Shown: positions 34,528 through 45,432 of the stretch, piece after piece
Layout of the letters: the number at the start of each line of letters is the position of its first letter
Numbering within the stretch: the stretch's first letter is position 1
DNA from: Flammeovirga yaeyamensis
Lineage (GTDB): Bacteria; Bacteroidota; Bacteroidia; Cytophagales; Flammeovirgaceae
Reading direction: 5' to 3'
DNA: 64,000 nucleotides
NCBI RefSeq assembly: GCF_018736045.1
Contig: NZ_CP076132.1
Coordinates: 3,457,501-3,521,500, forward strand
Position numbers and translations under genes: made by a program
The notes under the pieces: generated by a model
The model's input: the letters and a program-made list of their open reading frames with translations, nothing else
Told to the model about the DNA's origin: nothing
The model's database searches: none

Positions 34528-35940
34528 CTACAGCATTGTAGAAGGACAAACATAATTTGTCACATCAATACCCGCCTCTTTAATCGCTTTAAAACCTCCT
34601 TTTACATCAATGATGTTATCAAATCCTCTTGATTTAAGAATTGATGAAGCAATCATCGAACGATAGCCACCTGCACAATGAATGTGGTAGGTACCATCTT
34701 TTGCTAAATCATTCCATTCTGAGTTAATGAAATCCAAAGGTTTATTCACTACTTTATCACTATTGATATGTTCTGATACATACTCTGATTTCTTTCTAGC
34801 ATCAATAACTTGGATATCTTTTGATAGTCTCTCTTTTAGTTCCTCAGCAGTAATCGATTCAATATGATCTATCTCTTTACCTGCAGCCTTCCAAGCTTCA
34901 ATTCCTCCTTCAAGGAAACCTAAAGTATTATCATATCCTACTCTCGACAAACGAGTAATTACTTCTTCTTCTGTACCTTCATCAGCAATCAAGACGATAG
35001 GTTGATGTAGATCGACAATCAAAGCACCTACCCAAGGAGCAAACCCTCCTTTTAGACCGATATTGATTGAATTAGGAATAAATCCATCTTTGAAAGTTTG
35101 AGGTGAACGAGTGTCCAACATCAAGGCGCCCTCTGCATTCACTACTTCTTCAAAAAGTTGAGGATTCATAGGTGTATTACCATTGGCTAAAATCTGATCG
35201 ATATGCTCATACCCCTCTTTGTTCATTTTTACATTTTTAGGAAAATACTGAGGAGGTGTTGCCAAACCTGTGGTCACTTCTTTGATAAATTCTTCTTTGC
35301 TCATATCGGCTCTCAAAGCATAGTTGGATGCTTTCTGATTTCCGAGCGTATCAAAAGTTTCTTTACTCATGTTCTTACCACAAGCAGAACCCGCACCATG
35401 TGCTGGGTAAACAATGACCTCGTCTGCCAAAGGCATAATTTTATTTCTAAGAGAATCGAATAATAAACCTGCAAGGTCCTCTCTTGTTAGATCCGATTTC
35501 ACGGCTAAATCAGGACGACCAACATCTCCAATAAATAAAGTATCGCCAGAGAAAATAGCCACATCCTTACCATTTTCATCTTTTAATAAAAATGTTGATG
35601 ACTCTTGTGTATGACCGGGTGTGTGTAAAACAGTAATGGTTACTTTACCCACTTGAAAAACCTCCGCGTCTTTAGCAATATGTGCTTCATAAGATGTTTG
35701 TGCAGTCGGACCAAAAACGATTGTTGCTCCCGTTGCTTCCGCTAGAGACACATGTCCAGATACGAAATCAGCATGGAAATGCGTTTCAAAAATATATTTA
35801 ATTTTTGCTCCTTCTTTTTCTGCTTTTTCTAAATAAGGTTTTGTTTCTCTAAGTGGGTCAATAATTACAGCTTCTCCTTCCGATTCGATGTAATAGGCTC
35901 CTTGAGCTAAACAACCAGTGTAAATTTGTTCGATTTTCAT
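34528..35940 (-). CDS. MBL-fold persulfide dioxygenase-like protein with two rhodanese domains
   Basis: A 470-residue cytosolic protein. Residues 1-250 are a metallo-beta-lactamase domain of the ETHE1/persulfide dioxygenase type: THFHADFVSGH (His54, His56, Asp58, His63), HTPGHTQESS, SGDTLFIGDVGRPDL and VYPAHGAGSACG. Two rhodanese domains follow; the second has the active-site loop HCAGGYRS with its Cys, while the first has ADEGTEEE in place and lacks the Cys (inactive, as is usual). Such fusions are implicated in oxidising persulfide/GSSH and moving sulfane sulfur. It is 37 bp downstream of a SulP-family transporter in the same direction, so a joint role in sulfur handling is likely. Confidence 0.9.
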   Translation of the reverse strand: MKIEQIYTGCLAQGAYYIESEGEAVIIDPLRETKPYLEKAEKEGAKIKYIFETHFHADFVSGHVSLAEATGATIVFGPTAQTSYEAHIAKDAEVFQVGKVTITVLHTPGHTQESSTFLLKDENGKDVAIFSGDTLFIGDVGRPDLAVKSDLTREDLAGLLFDSLRNKIMPLADEVIVYPAHGAGSACGKNMSKETFDTLGNQKASNYALRADMSKEEFIKEVTTGLATPPQYFPKNVKMNKEGYEHIDQILANGNTPMNPQLFEEVVNAEGALMLDTRSPQTFKDGFIPNSINIGLKGGFAPWVGALIVDLHQPIVLIADEGTEEEVITRLSRVGYDNTLGFLEGGIEAWKAAGKEIDHIESITAEELKERLSKDIQVIDARKKSEYVSEHINSDKVVNKPLDFINSEWNDLAKDGTYHIHCAGGYRSMIASSILKSRGFDNIIDVKGGFKAIKEAGIDVTNYVCPSTML

Positions 35941-35977
35941 AATGTTTGTATTCGATGAATATGTTTAAATAATGTGT

Positions 35978-37711
35978 TTAAATTTTTCTTTCTTCAAAAT
36001 CGTTACTCTGAATCGCTCTTTCAAAGTTACGTCTTATTTCTATTTGATTCCCCTTTTTATCGTAAAAATCTATAGCAGATTGTACGTCTAAAAAGAAATG
36101 ATCTTTTCCCAAACGATGCATCAAACCTACTCTTGTGAGAAAGTCGCGAACAGGGCCGATCATATCCGAAAAATACGTTCTAATCCCTTCTTGTTTGAGA
36201 TCATAAACTAGATCTTCTAATGCACTTAGAGCAGTAGAATCTATGTTCGAAACGCTACCAAAATGCAATACTAAAAGCTTTACTTCTTGTTTATTTTCTA
36301 CCTCACATTTTACCTTGTCGCAAAAGTAATTGCAATTGGCAAAATAAAGCTGGGCATCTTGTCTAATTATCAGTATATCTTTTCGCTCTTCGATATCATC
36401 AAATCGTTTGGTATTTCTATATTCTGATGATCCTTTTAATTTAGCCAAAACAGCAATATGAGGTTTTGCTGTTCTTTTCACTAACAACAATAAGCTTAAA
36501 ATCATCCCCAATAAAATCCCCTCTTGTATCCCCAGAAAGAACGTAATCACAAAAGTGATCAACAACATATAAAAGTCTTCTCTCTTCGTTTTCCATAAGA
36601 ATTTTGGATATTTGGTATCGACTAAACCATATACTGCCACTAAAATGATAGAGGCGATGATGGCTTTAGGAAGTGATTCGAAAATAGGCGTTAGGAACAA
36701 TAAAGTAATAAATAAAATACCACTACTTATGATATTCGCCAAGTTCGTATTGGCACCTGCCTGATCATTCACCGCTGACCTACTAAATCCTCCTGTGGTG
36801 TGAAAAGCGCCAAAAAAAGAACCCACAATATCTGCCATTCCCAAAGCAATAAACTCTCTGTTATTATCAATCTGATATTCGCCCTTATGCTTCATTTGTA
36901 AAGCCTTACTTACAGAAATCGATTCCATATAAGCAATTAGGGAAATCGCCAAAGCTGAAGGCAAAAGATGTTTTATCAATTCAATATCAAATATAGGCCA
37001 TTGAAAAGTAGGCATCCCCTGAGGAATAGCTCCAAAAACCTGAATATCCAAAGGAATAAAAAACATCACTCCTAATCCTGCCAAAACGGCCACCAAAGAA
37101 CCTGGAATTTTCTTGCTCCACTTTTTTGTCAACCTAATTAAAAAGATACCAATTAAACCAACAACCAAAGCTGAATAATTAAATGCATCAAATTGATAAA
37201 TGATCTCTTTAATCACACCAAAAGTGGACTTCCCTCTCTCAATATCAATCCCAAAAATATTTTTAAGCTGATCCAACCCAATAACAAAAGCTGCCGCTGA
37301 TGTAAAACCACTAATCACAGGTTTGCTTAGAAAATTGACTAAAAAGCCAAATCCAATCCAACCAAAAACCACTTGAAACACCCCAATGATCAATGTTAGG
37401 AGTAAAATAGCCGATAAATAATTATCAGGACCAACAGAAGCAATCGAACCCACCGTTGCGGCAATCAACATAGAATCAATAGCCACAGGCCCCACCGACA
37501 CTTGCCTCGAAGTACCCAAGAAAGCATAGATCAATTGAGGAATCATGGCTGCATATAAGCCATACACAGGAGGTAGCCCTGCCAAACTAGCATAAGCCAT
37601 ACCCTGTGGAATCAACATAATTCCCACAGTGATCCCTGCCGATAAATCGCCAGATAAAAACTCCTTTTTATATCCCTTCAACCAAGAAGGTATGATGGTA
37701 CTTTTTTGCAT
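35978..37711 (-). CDS. SulP-family inorganic anion transporter with STAS domain
   Basis: A 577-residue inner-membrane transporter. The N-terminal SulP signature is clear: GDLSAGITVGIMLIPQGMAY followed by ASLAGLPPVYGLYAAMIP, then about 12 hydrophobic segments, including GFTSAAAFVIGLDQLKNI and GAFHTTGGFSRSAVNDQAGA. The last ~140 residues form a STAS domain (LYFANCNYFCDKV, LVLHFGSVSNIDSTALSALE). Substrates in the family are sulfate, bicarbonate or other anions; the co-directional MBL/rhodanese gene 37 bp downstream favours a sulfur oxyanion, as inference. Confidence 0.9.
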   Translation of the reverse strand: MQKSTIIPSWLKGYKKEFLSGDLSAGITVGIMLIPQGMAYASLAGLPPVYGLYAAMIPQLIYAFLGTSRQVSVGPVAIDSMLIAATVGSIASVGPDNYLSAILLLTLIIGVFQVVFGWIGFGFLVNFLSKPVISGFTSAAAFVIGLDQLKNIFGIDIERGKSTFGVIKEIIYQFDAFNYSALVVGLIGIFLIRLTKKWSKKIPGSLVAVLAGLGVMFFIPLDIQVFGAIPQGMPTFQWPIFDIELIKHLLPSALAISLIAYMESISVSKALQMKHKGEYQIDNNREFIALGMADIVGSFFGAFHTTGGFSRSAVNDQAGANTNLANIISSGILFITLLFLTPIFESLPKAIIASIILVAVYGLVDTKYPKFLWKTKREDFYMLLITFVITFFLGIQEGILLGMILSLLLLVKRTAKPHIAVLAKLKGSSEYRNTKRFDDIEERKDILIIRQDAQLYFANCNYFCDKVKCEVENKQEVKLLVLHFGSVSNIDSTALSALEDLVYDLKQEGIRTYFSDMIGPVRDFLTRVGLMHRLGKDHFFLDVQSAIDFYDKKGNQIEIRRNFERAIQSNDFEERKI

Positions 37712-37857
37712 TCGAGTGTAACTTTATGCTGCAATATTGCTTTTCATTTTGAAATGTTGTGTAACATAAATCACATAATTTGAAATTAGTTAGGGATTAT
37801 TTCTACACCCCATTTATCCGATTAATTCGATAGATTTTAACTCCTAAAAAAACATCC

Positions 37858-38110
37858 ACAGGAATAAATTCCTGGGCTTTTGATACTTTTACCCCATAGA
37901 ATATCCTCACTCCTCAGTTCTATAGTTAAAATACGAGGTCGGGAGACCTCTAACGTTTTTAGACACAAATGTCGCTAGCGCTTAACATTTGCGCCAGTTT
38001 TGGCAACTCCTAACTCCTAACTAAAAAAATAAATTCATAGGATTTTGATACTCTATCCTAATAGAATACCCTCCCCCCTTAGTTCCTTAGTTCCAAATTA
38101 AAATCATCGC
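37858..38110. repeat. Repeat cluster upstream of groES (palindromes, two-hairpin repeat R2, short tandem repeats)
   Basis: In the 650-bp gap between SulP and groES. 37858-37890 carries a palindrome (AGGAATAAATTCCTGGG, then TTTTGATACTTTT) whose reverse complement recurs at 62801-62834; a diverged copy follows at ~38030-38100 (TTTTGATACT, ATAGAATA, CCCTCC in the same order). 37934-37997 is R2, an inverted, nearly identical copy of R1 (20038). Short tandem repeats (AACTCCT, TTAGTTCC, TTAGTTA) fill the spaces. No ORF is seen. Confidence 0.75.
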
Positions 38111-38161
38111 CGCGTCACCCCTATTAGTTATTAGTTATTACCTATTACCTAAAAAAACCGT

Positions 38162-38294
38162 GTCATTTTGACCCCCACCCCCAACATCATCTCCAATCTC
38201 CTTACCTCCAAAAATCATTTCCCGTCATTTTGACACATTTCACTGACAATTTTTATCAAAAAGTCTATTGGCACACTCTTGGCAAAACGAGTGT
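38162..38294 (+). promoter_or_regulatory. groESL control region: sigma54-like -24/-12 element and inverted repeats
   Basis: TTGGCAC (38268-38274) and TTGGCA (38279-38284) give GG-N10-GC spacing and match the RpoN consensus TGGCAC-N5-TTGC(A/T) except for one base. Overlapping it, ACACTC (38273-38278) and GAGTGT (38289-38294) form an inverted repeat with a 10-nt spacer, a weak echo of CIRCE. Two GTCATTTTGAC inverted repeats lie at 38162-38172 and 38224-38234. The distance from the -12 element to the groES ATG is ~78 nt. Confidence 0.45.
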
Positions 38295-38361
38295 CAGTAT
38301 CCCAAAATGTGGGAGACTTTATTTTTTGAATGATTAATAACTTTTAAAACAATAGATTCCA

Positions 38362-38640
38362 ATGTCACAAGTGAACATTAAACCTTTAGCGGACAGAGTA
38401 CTTATCGAGCCTGCAGCAGCTGAAACAAAAACTGCATCAGGTCTATTTATTCCTGACAATGCGAAAGAGAAGCCTCAAAAAGGTACTGTTGTAGCAGTAG
38501 GAAACGGAACAAAAGACGAGCCTTTGACAGTTAAAGTTGGAGACACTGTAATTTATGGTAAATATTCTGGTACAGAATTAAACTTAGACGGTACAGATTA
38601 TTTGATGATGCGTGAGGCGGACATCTTAGCGATCGTTTAA
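38362..38640 (+). CDS. groES: Co-chaperonin GroES
   Basis: A 92-residue GroES/Cpn10 that caps GroEL and triggers release of folding substrates. Typical features: [17 protein letters not shown] at the N-terminus, the mobile loop [16 protein letters not shown] (residues ~22-37), [24 protein letters not shown] and [14 protein letters not shown]. Full length. It is followed by groEL after 91 bp in the same direction, forming the usual groESL unit. Confidence 0.98.
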   Translation: MSQVNIKPLADRVLIEPAAAETKTASGLFIPDNAKEKPQKGTVVAVGNGTKDEPLTVKVGDTVIYGKYSGTELNLDGTDYLMMREADILAIV

Positions 38641-38731
38641 TTTATACTCAAATTTTAGAAGGAAACTTCAACATTACATTTAACACAACATTATTTCGCT
38701 GAGAACATCAGCGTTTAATCTTAAAAATATT

Positions 38732-40369
<1,638 letters not shown>

Positions 40370-40396
40370 TCGAAATCATCGGTAGAGTAAACATAT

Positions 40397-40434
40397 ACAA
40401 AAGGCTGTTTCTTTCATTAGAGACAGCCTTTTGT
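40397..40434. terminator. Bidirectional terminator between groEL and the PAS gene
   Basis: AAAAGGCTGT and ACAGCCTTTT around a TTCTTTCATTAGAG-type loop with A/T flanks. It serves groEL (+) and the convergent PAS-domain gene (-). Confidence 0.85.
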
Positions 40435-40435
40435 T

Positions 40436-41092
40436 TTATGATACTCTTGAGTTCTTCAAATGGAAGGTTTTAAACTTATGCTTTTTCAATATTTTCTCAT
40501 CTTCTTTCACTTCTTTATACAGTAAATCTACCAAGTGATGCATCTTAGAATCAATGTTTTCAAGATTCTTCTTAATTACATTTAGTAAAAACTGTTTTTC
40601 TTCACGAGATACATCGGTAGCTTCAAATAACTCCAAAATTCCTAAAGAAGTTGATAAATTCCCTCTTAAGTGATGTGAAGTGTAATCTAAGGCATGATTT
40701 AATTTTCTATTATCCTTTTCGATCTGACGTATATAAGAATACGTTTGTGACTCATCGGAGAAAACACTTACAACGTAAGGTTCTTCCAATTTCTGTACTC
40801 TATTCGTTCTATGAATAGTTTTCGTATTATCTGATTTAAAACCCATGAAGGGGATCACCTGAGTTTTCCCATCTAGATATACTTTTTCCAACAATTGAGA
40901 TAATCCTATCTCCTCACAATTAGGGAAAACAGTTTCCAACAACTTTCCCTTGGTTTCATTCTCTGATAATCCATCCATTTCCCGACCAGCTTCATTATAA
41001 TAATATATTTCAAATTTATGTGGTGCTAATCGTTTGTAAATAGTTACGCCTAATGGGGAATTATCATAGTAGTTAAGTAGTTCTTGAGTCAT
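40436..41092 (-). CDS. PAS-domain protein with histidine-kinase-like dimerisation helix, no ATPase domain
   Basis: A 218-residue soluble protein. Residues ~5-115 resemble a PAS sensor domain (PLGVTIYKRLAPHKFEIYYYNEAG, GLSENETKGKLLETVFP). Residues ~120-205 form a helical hairpin with an H-box-like SHHLRGNLSTSLGILELFE (His140/His141), as in HisKA/HWE-type kinases of Bacteroidota. The HATPase_c domain is absent: the protein stops after 'LKNSRVS' with no fragment in neighbouring frames. It could be a truncated kinase or a phosphotransfer/adapter protein. It is monocistronic, convergent with groEL. Confidence 0.75.
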   Translation of the reverse strand: MTQELLNYYDNSPLGVTIYKRLAPHKFEIYYYNEAGREMDGLSENETKGKLLETVFPNCEEIGLSQLLEKVYLDGKTQVIPFMGFKSDNTKTIHRTNRVQKLEEPYVVSVFSDESQTYSYIRQIEKDNRKLNHALDYTSHHLRGNLSTSLGILELFEATDVSREEKQFLLNVIKKNLENIDSKMHHLVDLLYKEVKEDEKILKKHKFKTFHLKNSRVS

Positions 41093-41224
41093 ATATTGTA
41101 TGTATTGTATTTCAAGCGTATCTTAATTTAAAAAAAATTGCTCATAATCAACACATTGATGTAATATTATCAATAAACTACTACAAAAATCAACTTGCAC
41201 GATGTTATGGCTCTAAAAAAAGAA

Positions 41225-41268
41225 ATAGCCTGGGTTCAACAGTCACAATTTGTGCTTACCCAGGCTAT
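41225..41268 (-). terminator. Terminator of the TonB-dependent receptor gene
   Basis: ATAGCCTGGG (41225-41234) pairs with CCCAGGCTAT (41259-41268). On the minus strand the stem is followed by TTTCTTTTTTT, placing it just after the stop at 41279. Confidence 0.85.
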
Positions 41269-41278
41269 CCATTTAATT

Positions 41279-43780
41279 TTACATCATATCCATCATGTCA
41301 TCTCCTCCTCCACTGCTATCCGATTTTTTACGTTTCTTTTTACTTCCTTTGTTCATCTGACCGAATCGATAAGAAAAAGTAAGATAAGCTACTCTCGATT
41401 CCCAATCTGCTGTCATATCCGAAGTAAATCCAACGCCTTCACTATGTACATTGAATTGATAAGTGTTTAATACATCAGACACTCTGGCTTGAAGTGTACC
41501 TTTTCCTTTGAATAACCTTTGTGATACGGCAACATCAAGTCCACCCATTGGATCAATATGTCCTTGTGCTGTCGCACGTCTTGAACTAAAACGACCTGAT
41601 AACTGTAAGGTAGTAGTCTTGGTTAAATTCGTCGAGGACATCAATTTAGCATTCATTGTCCAAGCCTGATTGGATAAATCTAAGTCACCAGAATTACCAT
41701 TAATTTGAAGGTTATAAATATTTGTACTTCCTGTGAATTTCCACCATTTCGTCATATTGTAGGTAGCAATCCCTTCAAAACCATAACTTTGTTTATTATC
41801 CATATTGTCCCAAGATAAAATTGTCACCCCTTCTGGAGTGGCACTTGTTACTCTTAGCATGGCATCGTGAGTATAACGATAATATACAGAACCTGTTAAA
41901 GTAATATCGTCCCAACCGTGTTGGTAAGTCACCTCTAAGGCATCAATGAATTCTGGCTTTAAATAAGGATTACCTTTTCTAAGAGATTGTGGATTGGAAT
42001 AATCTGGGAAGGGGTTTAAAGTTCTTCCTCGTGGTCGATTCACCCTTCTACTATACCCAAAAGACACCTCTCTTTGTTGAGCAAATTTATATGACACATG
42101 TACGGTTGGATAAAGTGCAAAGTAATTATTCTGTACTTCCTGACGATCAGTTAATGCATTTTCGTCCAATATAGAAGTGGTGTAAGCTTGTTCCGCTCTC
42201 ACTCCTAATTGATACCCAAATTTACCAGCTTCATGTCGGAACATGGCGTAAGCGGCATGCACATCTTCGTTATAATTAAAATTGTTATTCAGAGAATCGT
42301 CTGATACCCAATTTCCTCCTTGTAAACTTTCCGAGGTAAAATCTGCTCCAATTCTTCTTAGGGTAGATTTAGCTCCAACTTCTAATGTTGATTTTTCACT
42401 TAACGGATGTGTATAATCAATTTGTGCGATATACAATTCACTCGGTCCATCATTTCGGTTACGTTGTTGAAATGATGGTGATGATACTAAACCGCCGTTG
42501 CCGTCATATCCATATTCATCAAAATTACCATTGGATACTCGATTGGAAGTAGAGATTTGTCCAGATACATCAAGTACTTGATTGGGATTGACAAATGTTC
42601 TATGCCAGCCAAAATTATATTCTTGTGTCTGATTCTCTCTTGTCGATACATTATCTCTTAAGAATAAATCGTAAGCATCATCATTCTGATCATAATAATT
42701 CACCAAAAGCTTCTCATTATTTGTGCCTTCACCCATATTGAAAGTGGCGTTGACATACACATTGTTGTAATCATTAAAATCATAATCCAACCCTGTTTTA
42801 AATAAGTGAGAGAGTCTTTCATCATCACGCTTCGTATTTTGAACATTTGATCCTGTAAAGGCATTTGTTTCTCTATCGTAATTTTTTTGAGTTTGTGTTC
42901 TTTCTTGCCACCTTTCGTTGTATCTACCCGAGTAATTACCAAAAACATTCAGTTTCCCAACTCTAGCGTTCACACCAACATTAGCATTGTATTTATTATT
43001 GTTACCCACGGTAACACTAGCTGTACCATTCACTCCACCTTTTCTATCTTTCTTCAATACAATATTGATGATACCACTTGTCCCCTCAGGGTCATATTTG
43101 GCGGATGGATTAGTAATTACCTCTACTCTTTCAATAGAACTTGCAGGAATCTGATCTAAAATATCAGCCGTTGATTCGCTTGTTAAATTAGAAGGCTTGC
43201 CATCAATAAAAATAGTCACATTTGATGAACCTCTCAAACTAACCGATCCGTCCTGATCTACATCAATCGATGGAATATTATTTAAAGCATCGGTCATCGA
43301 ACCGCCTACTGTCGTTAAATCTTGAGCTACATTAAACGTTCTTTTGTCAATCCCTAATTCCATCATATCACGCTCTGCAGTGACTGTCACTTCATCCAGT
43401 GCTTTAGCTGAGGCTGTCATGACTAAATTTCCTAGAAATTTTTCAGGAGCATCTGGCTTGATAATAAAAGAGGAAGTAACGGTTTCATCGTATCCGATAA
43501 AGGTTAATTTGGCAAATATTTTACCTACCTGAACTTCAGATATTTTCACTCTACCTTGCTGATCTGTAGCTCCTCCAGTAATAAAACTAGAGTCTTTGGC
43601 TGAAAATAAAGCTACAGTGACAAATTCTAAAGGTTCTTTAGAATCAGCATCGGTTACTTTTGCTGTGACCACCCCAATTTTTGGTCTTGCTCCTCCTCTT
43701 TTACCGGCATCGGTTGGCCGTTGTGCAAAAGCTGAAGTTTGAATTAGTATGAATGAAGTTAGGAAGATTAAATATCTCAT
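41279..43780 (-). CDS. TonB-dependent receptor-like protein, outer-membrane beta-barrel family
   Basis: An 833-residue exported protein: signal peptide to ~SAFAQ, then a carboxypeptidase-like domain (VVTAKVTDADSKEPLEFVTV, residues ~37-125). A plug-like domain follows (MTDALNNIPSIDVDQDGSVS, then LRGSSNVTIFIDGKPSNL, EVITNPSAKYDPEGTSGIINI), then a large barrel to ~805. The type is the CarboxypepD_reg/OMP_b-brl_3 family. The barrel is followed by an unusual extension, GSKKKRKKSDSSGGGDDMMDMM, so the protein does not end on the normal barrel-terminal aromatic strand (AYLTFSYRF). Substrate not known; no neighbouring transporter gene. Confidence 0.9.
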   Translation of the reverse strand: MRYLIFLTSFILIQTSAFAQRPTDAGKRGGARPKIGVVTAKVTDADSKEPLEFVTVALFSAKDSSFITGGATDQQGRVKISEVQVGKIFAKLTFIGYDETVTSSFIIKPDAPEKFLGNLVMTASAKALDEVTVTAERDMMELGIDKRTFNVAQDLTTVGGSMTDALNNIPSIDVDQDGSVSLRGSSNVTIFIDGKPSNLTSESTADILDQIPASSIERVEVITNPSAKYDPEGTSGIINIVLKKDRKGGVNGTASVTVGNNNKYNANVGVNARVGKLNVFGNYSGRYNERWQERTQTQKNYDRETNAFTGSNVQNTKRDDERLSHLFKTGLDYDFNDYNNVYVNATFNMGEGTNNEKLLVNYYDQNDDAYDLFLRDNVSTRENQTQEYNFGWHRTFVNPNQVLDVSGQISTSNRVSNGNFDEYGYDGNGGLVSSPSFQQRNRNDGPSELYIAQIDYTHPLSEKSTLEVGAKSTLRRIGADFTSESLQGGNWVSDDSLNNNFNYNEDVHAAYAMFRHEAGKFGYQLGVRAEQAYTTSILDENALTDRQEVQNNYFALYPTVHVSYKFAQQREVSFGYSRRVNRPRGRTLNPFPDYSNPQSLRKGNPYLKPEFIDALEVTYQHGWDDITLTGSVYYRYTHDAMLRVTSATPEGVTILSWDNMDNKQSYGFEGIATYNMTKWWKFTGSTNIYNLQINGNSGDLDLSNQAWTMNAKLMSSTNLTKTTTLQLSGRFSSRRATAQGHIDPMGGLDVAVSQRLFKGKGTLQARVSDVLNTYQFNVHSEGVGFTSDMTADWESRVAYLTFSYRFGQMNKGSKKKRKKSDSSGGGDDMMDMM

Positions 43781-44019
43781 TGCCTTAGTAAAGTTGTTTG
43801 ATTTAGTGGTTCACTTTAGTGATTACCCTATTTAATTGATGAATTCTATGGTTTTGTTTTATCAATAGAGCAACTAGCTTCTTATTGATATCATCAAATT
43901 TGAAAAGGAATAATGTGAATAAGTAGTATTTTCAACAAACAACCCATTTTTTTCAACAAACGAATCCAAACAGGGTGAAATTTGATCTAGGATTAACTTG
44001 AAATTTATTTTATCAGAAG

Positions 44020-45147
44020 TTAAACAAATAATTCACTTGAAATTTTATCGGCAAACAACTTTCCTTTTTCGGTTAGCATCAAATGATTGTTCTTGACTTT
44101 TATCCAATCGGAAGCATAAAAACGATCCACTTCTTCCTTCATCTCTTTTAATAAATCAAATTGATAATTATCAAGTAAGAATTGAAGATCACAGCCCCAT
44201 ATAGTGCGTAAAGTGGTCAATATATATTCGTTTATTCCATCGGCTCTAGTCAACATTTCTTTATCGAACATCAAGGTATTTTGCTGAACAATAGACTTTA
44301 CATATTTCGCATTATTACTCACGTTGTATTGTCTCGAATCACTTCCATTAAATGAATGTGCCCCTGGACCTATACCTAAATAAGGTTTCCCTTTCCAATA
44401 AGCACTATTATGTTGACTGTAAAAACCTGGTTTGGCAAAGTTTGAAATCTCATAATGATCGTATCCATTTTGAGAAAGTGTCTTGACTAAATGTTCAAAC
44501 TGTTCAGCAGCATACTCATCTTCTGCTGGTTTAAACTTTCCTTTTTTAGTCCAAGCCCCCAAGGCCGTTTTCTCTTCTACTGTCAGACAATAAGAAGAAA
44601 TGTGAGGTACATTAAGAGATAAAGCAGTTTCCAAATCTTTGTACCAAACCGAATGGTCTTGATATGGGATACCATAAATAAGGTCAATGGTCAAATTGTT
44701 AAACCCTGCATCTTGCGCCATTTTCACTGCATTTAGACTTTCTTCCGCATTATGAGCCCTATTCATGAGCTCTAAATGTGGACCATAAAAAGATTGTAAG
44801 CCAATGGATAGTCTGGTAATGCCTAATTTTTTCCAAAATGCTAGCTTCTCTTTGGTGATATCATCTGGGTTGGCTTCTAGAGTCACTTCCTTCACCCCAC
44901 TCGTATTAAAGTTATTATGAACTTTGTCTAATAAGACCGATAATTCATCAATGGATAGAATAGAAGGTGTTCCTCCACCGAAATATATAGTTTCAATATT
45001 TTCATTAATGTATTCCTTTTGTTTATCCAACTCCCACAACATGCCCTTCACCACATCATTTTTAAGCTTTAATGATGTACTGAAGTGAAAATCACAATAA
45101 TGACACGCCTGCTTACAAAAAGGTATATGAAAATAAATTCCACTCAT
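44020..45147 (-). CDS. hemW: HemW-like radical SAM protein (coproporphyrinogen III oxidase-like)
   Basis: A 375-residue radical SAM protein. FHIPFCKQACHYCDF contains the CxxxCxxC cluster motif (Cys12, Cys16, Cys19), followed by IETIYFGGGTPSIL, VTLEANPDD, TRLSIGLQSF and LTIDLIYGIPYQD. This pattern is HemW, a heme chaperone, rather than true HemN: the cluster Cys run is CxxxCxYC-D without the extra HemN cysteine, and the protein is shorter than HemN (~455 aa). The ATG at 45147 was chosen; the reading frame two codons upstream begins with TTG. Confidence 0.9.
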   Translation of the reverse strand: MSGIYFHIPFCKQACHYCDFHFSTSLKLKNDVVKGMLWELDKQKEYINENIETIYFGGGTPSILSIDELSVLLDKVHNNFNTSGVKEVTLEANPDDITKEKLAFWKKLGITRLSIGLQSFYGPHLELMNRAHNAEESLNAVKMAQDAGFNNLTIDLIYGIPYQDHSVWYKDLETALSLNVPHISSYCLTVEEKTALGAWTKKGKFKPAEDEYAAEQFEHLVKTLSQNGYDHYEISNFAKPGFYSQHNSAYWKGKPYLGIGPGAHSFNGSDSRQYNVSNNAKYVKSIVQQNTLMFDKEMLTRADGINEYILTTLRTIWGCDLQFLLDNYQFDLLKEMKEEVDRFYASDWIKVKNNHLMLTEKGKLFADKISSELFV

Positions 45148-45278
45148 TCTCAAATATTTTTAAAATTTTCTATCTTTTTTTTGTCCAACCCAAATTTATG
45201 ATTGTCATAAATACGGAAACACGCAAAAGAAACAAAAAATTTTATATACACTCTATTCATTTGACGATAATGTTGTTT

Positions 45279-45313
45279 AGAAACACTTAATATTTTAAGT
45301 GTTTCTTTTTTTT
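45279..45313 (+). terminator. Orphan plus-strand terminator; possible end of a small RNA
   Basis: AGAAACACTTAA (45279-45290) pairs with TTAAGTGTTTCT (45295-45306) and is followed by eight Ts on the plus strand only. The genes on both sides are on the minus strand, so no annotated gene uses it. Upstream, 45198-45212 holds a small hairpin (TTATGA/TCATAA). Confidence 0.6.
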
Positions 45314-45432
45314 GAGACAATTTTATTAAAATTAAGAATCAAAATTATAAAAGCCTTTAATTATTAAATATCGAAACAACAATAAAAAAAAGTTAATTAT
45401 TATTTATGTAATACACATAAATAATAATTAAC

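Noticed and set aside
38273-38294. CIRCE/HrcA operator before groES.
   Set aside because: Only ACACTC/GAGTGT pair and the spacer is 10 nt, whereas CIRCE is TTAGCACTC-N9-GAGTGCTAA; too weak to name.
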